Notes under the pieces: model-generated | The model's input: the letters and a program-made list of their open reading frames with translations, nothing else | Told to the model about the DNA's origin: nothing | Database searches by the model: none | Shown here: one piece after another, positions 63,235-64,000 of the stretch | Layout of the letters: every line of letters starts with the position of its first letter | Numbering within the stretch: position 1 is the stretch's first letter | Translations under genes and position numbers: made by a program | Assembly: GCF_014204755.1 (NCBI RefSeq) | Contig: NZ_JACHLZ010000001.1 | Coordinates: 1,364,001 to 1,428,000 of the forward strand | Length of the DNA stretch: 64,000 nt | Source: Brachybacterium aquaticum | Lineage (GTDB): Bacteria > Actinomycetota > Actinomycetes > Actinomycetales > Dermabacteraceae | Direction: 5' to 3'

Positions 63235-64000
63235 GCGCTCTCCTGAGTGGCAGTGCCCTGCTGATCCGTGGCGGCAGCGCCCTGCTGATCGGTGGCGGCA
63301 GCGCCGTCGGCCGCGACGAAGACCGCGCGCCGGCCCCCGGTGTCCACGGACTCGAGGCGCACGCGGACCACCTGCCCCACCTCGGCGTCCATCGGCACCC
63401 AGGCGGTGACCGGCGGATCGGTCAGCTGCACCTCGACGCGCAGGGGCGCACCGGAGCCGTTGCCGGAGCCGTTCCCCCCGCCCTCGCCGCCGTCGCTCGC
63501 CTCGCGGCGCTCGATGACGGTCGCCTCGAAGGTCTCGCCTTCCCAGGCGGCGAGCGCCGCGGTCTCCACCAGCTCCCGGGCGGCGCGCTCGAGGTTCCCG
63601 GCCTGCGCGCCGGTCTGCCGCATCGCCTCGGGGATCTCGGTGAGCGCCGCGAGCAGCTCGGGGGACGGGGTGCGGCCCTGCGCATGGTCCAGGCACACCA
63701 GCAGCACGAAATGGTCCACGAGCCGGCGCAACGGCGCGGTGGTGTGGGAGTAGGGGGCGGCGATCGCGGCCTGCACCGGATCTTCCGGCACCTCCTCGGG
63801 CGTGGTGAACGCGGCATAGGAGGCGCCGCGGAACAGGGAGGTGGCGAGGTTCAGCAGCGCCAGGTGCACGGGCTCGCGCCAGTCCAGGGAGCGCAGGAAC
63901 TCGCCGTAGGCGACGTCCTTGCGCCACGGCACCCCGAGCACCTCGCTCTGGCGGCGGAACCGGTCCACGGCCCGCGGCTCCGCGGGCGGCATGGTGCGCA
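63231..64000 (-). CDS. RNB-domain (RNase II/R family) ribonuclease, C-terminal part (gene cut by window edge)
   Basis: The frame is open to the right edge; about 255 C-terminal residues are visible. The family signature near the end of the RNB domain is 'YSHTTAPLRRLVDHFVLLV', which corresponds to Y-x-H-x-T-[AS]-P-[IL]-R-R-Y-x-D of RNase II/R, and the upstream 'ASYAAFTT' fits. An S1-like beta region follows, then a tail with a repeated AATDQQG unit (from 27-30-bp DNA repeats). It should degrade RNA 3' to 5'. The catalytic Asp cluster lies outside the window. Confidence 0.87.
   Translation of the reverse strand, partial: RTMPPAEPRAVDRFRRQSEVLGVPWRKDVAYGEFLRSLDWREPVHLALLNLATSLFRGASYAAFTTPEEVPEDPVQAAIAAPYSHTTAPLRRLVDHFVLLVCLDHAQGRTPSPELLAALTEIPEAMRQTGAQAGNLERAARELVETAALAAWEGETFEATVIERREASDGGEGGGNGSGNGSGAPLRVEVQLTDPPVTAWVPMDAEVGQVVRVRLESVDTGGRRAVFVAADGAAATDQQGAAATDQQGTATQESA

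Overview
The window is a gene-dense (about 90% coding), very GC-rich piece of an actinobacterial chromosome. Mycothiol synthesis (mshC), a Pup ligase system, RbpA, a PafBC regulator, polyprenyl-phosphomannose synthase and the divergent glgC/glgM pair all point to Actinomycetota. Overall gene order and style fit Micrococcales, and I infer something close to Brachybacterium/Dermabacteraceae; this was not checked against a database. I see no phage, transposase, CRISPR array, rRNA gene or replication origin. Almost everything looks like vertically inherited core genome.

Layout. 0-7.5 kb: the 3' end of rarA, then rpsD, then a tightly overlapped alaS-ruvX-mltG-aroE operon and a small unknown gene. 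7.6 kb: tRNA-Leu(GAG) with a palindromic terminator. 8-13 kb: a sugar-use block (GntP permease, GPH symporter, ChbG-like deacetylase, PHP hydrolase). 13-16 kb: two SPOUT RNA methyltransferases, an orphan prepilin peptidase, a DUF5703 protein and a very acidic protein. 15.8-21.4 kb: uppP, mshC, a PAC2 protein, an M50 protease and trmI. 21.4-26.4 kb: the pupylation locus arc-dop-pup-pafA, with no proteasome subunits between pup and pafA. 26.5-33.3 kb: two FKBP isomerases, a degenerate priA, a frameshifted DASS transporter and an MFS exporter. 33.4-40.8 kb: fmt-rsmB-rpe, an FMN riboswitch driving a PnuC-type riboflavin importer (ribM), then hisE, hisG, a PH-domain protein and a DUF3866 protein. 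40.8-52.2 kb: a fused PafBC regulator, tatA, tatC, and a lipid kinase-helY-amidohydrolase-like-lnt-ppm1 operon, then fxsA. 52.2-57.3 kb, minus strand: rbpA behind a probable sigma-R-type promoter, and an operon of a prion-like membrane protein, a related small membrane protein, SURF1 and a glycerophosphodiesterase. 57.5-64 kb: fabG, a SixA-like phosphatase, serB-glgC divergent from glgM, an unknown gene and the end of an RNB ribonuclease.

How the parts work together. Arc, Dop, Pup and PafA form a complete tagging and unfolding set without a local 20S protease. PafBC, the DNA-damage regulator usually next to this locus, lies about 14 kb away as a single fused protein. The lnt-ppm1 pair matures lipoproteins and supplies mannosyl lipid, while TatA/TatC export folded proteins. 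GlgC and GlgM are transcribed divergently to make glycogen or maltosyl precursors. The riboflavin importer sits under an FMN sensor at a place where related genomes often carry the riboflavin biosynthesis genes.

The clearest unusual signals are these: the proteasome-less Pup locus; the FMN-riboswitch/importer arrangement; the large Q/G/Y/S-rich membrane protein next to SURF1; two copies of a short palindromic intergenic repeat; a 7-G tract that breaks a transporter gene; and a recurring TANNNT-N6/7-start codon arrangement, which implies many leaderless mRNAs and helped choose several start codons.
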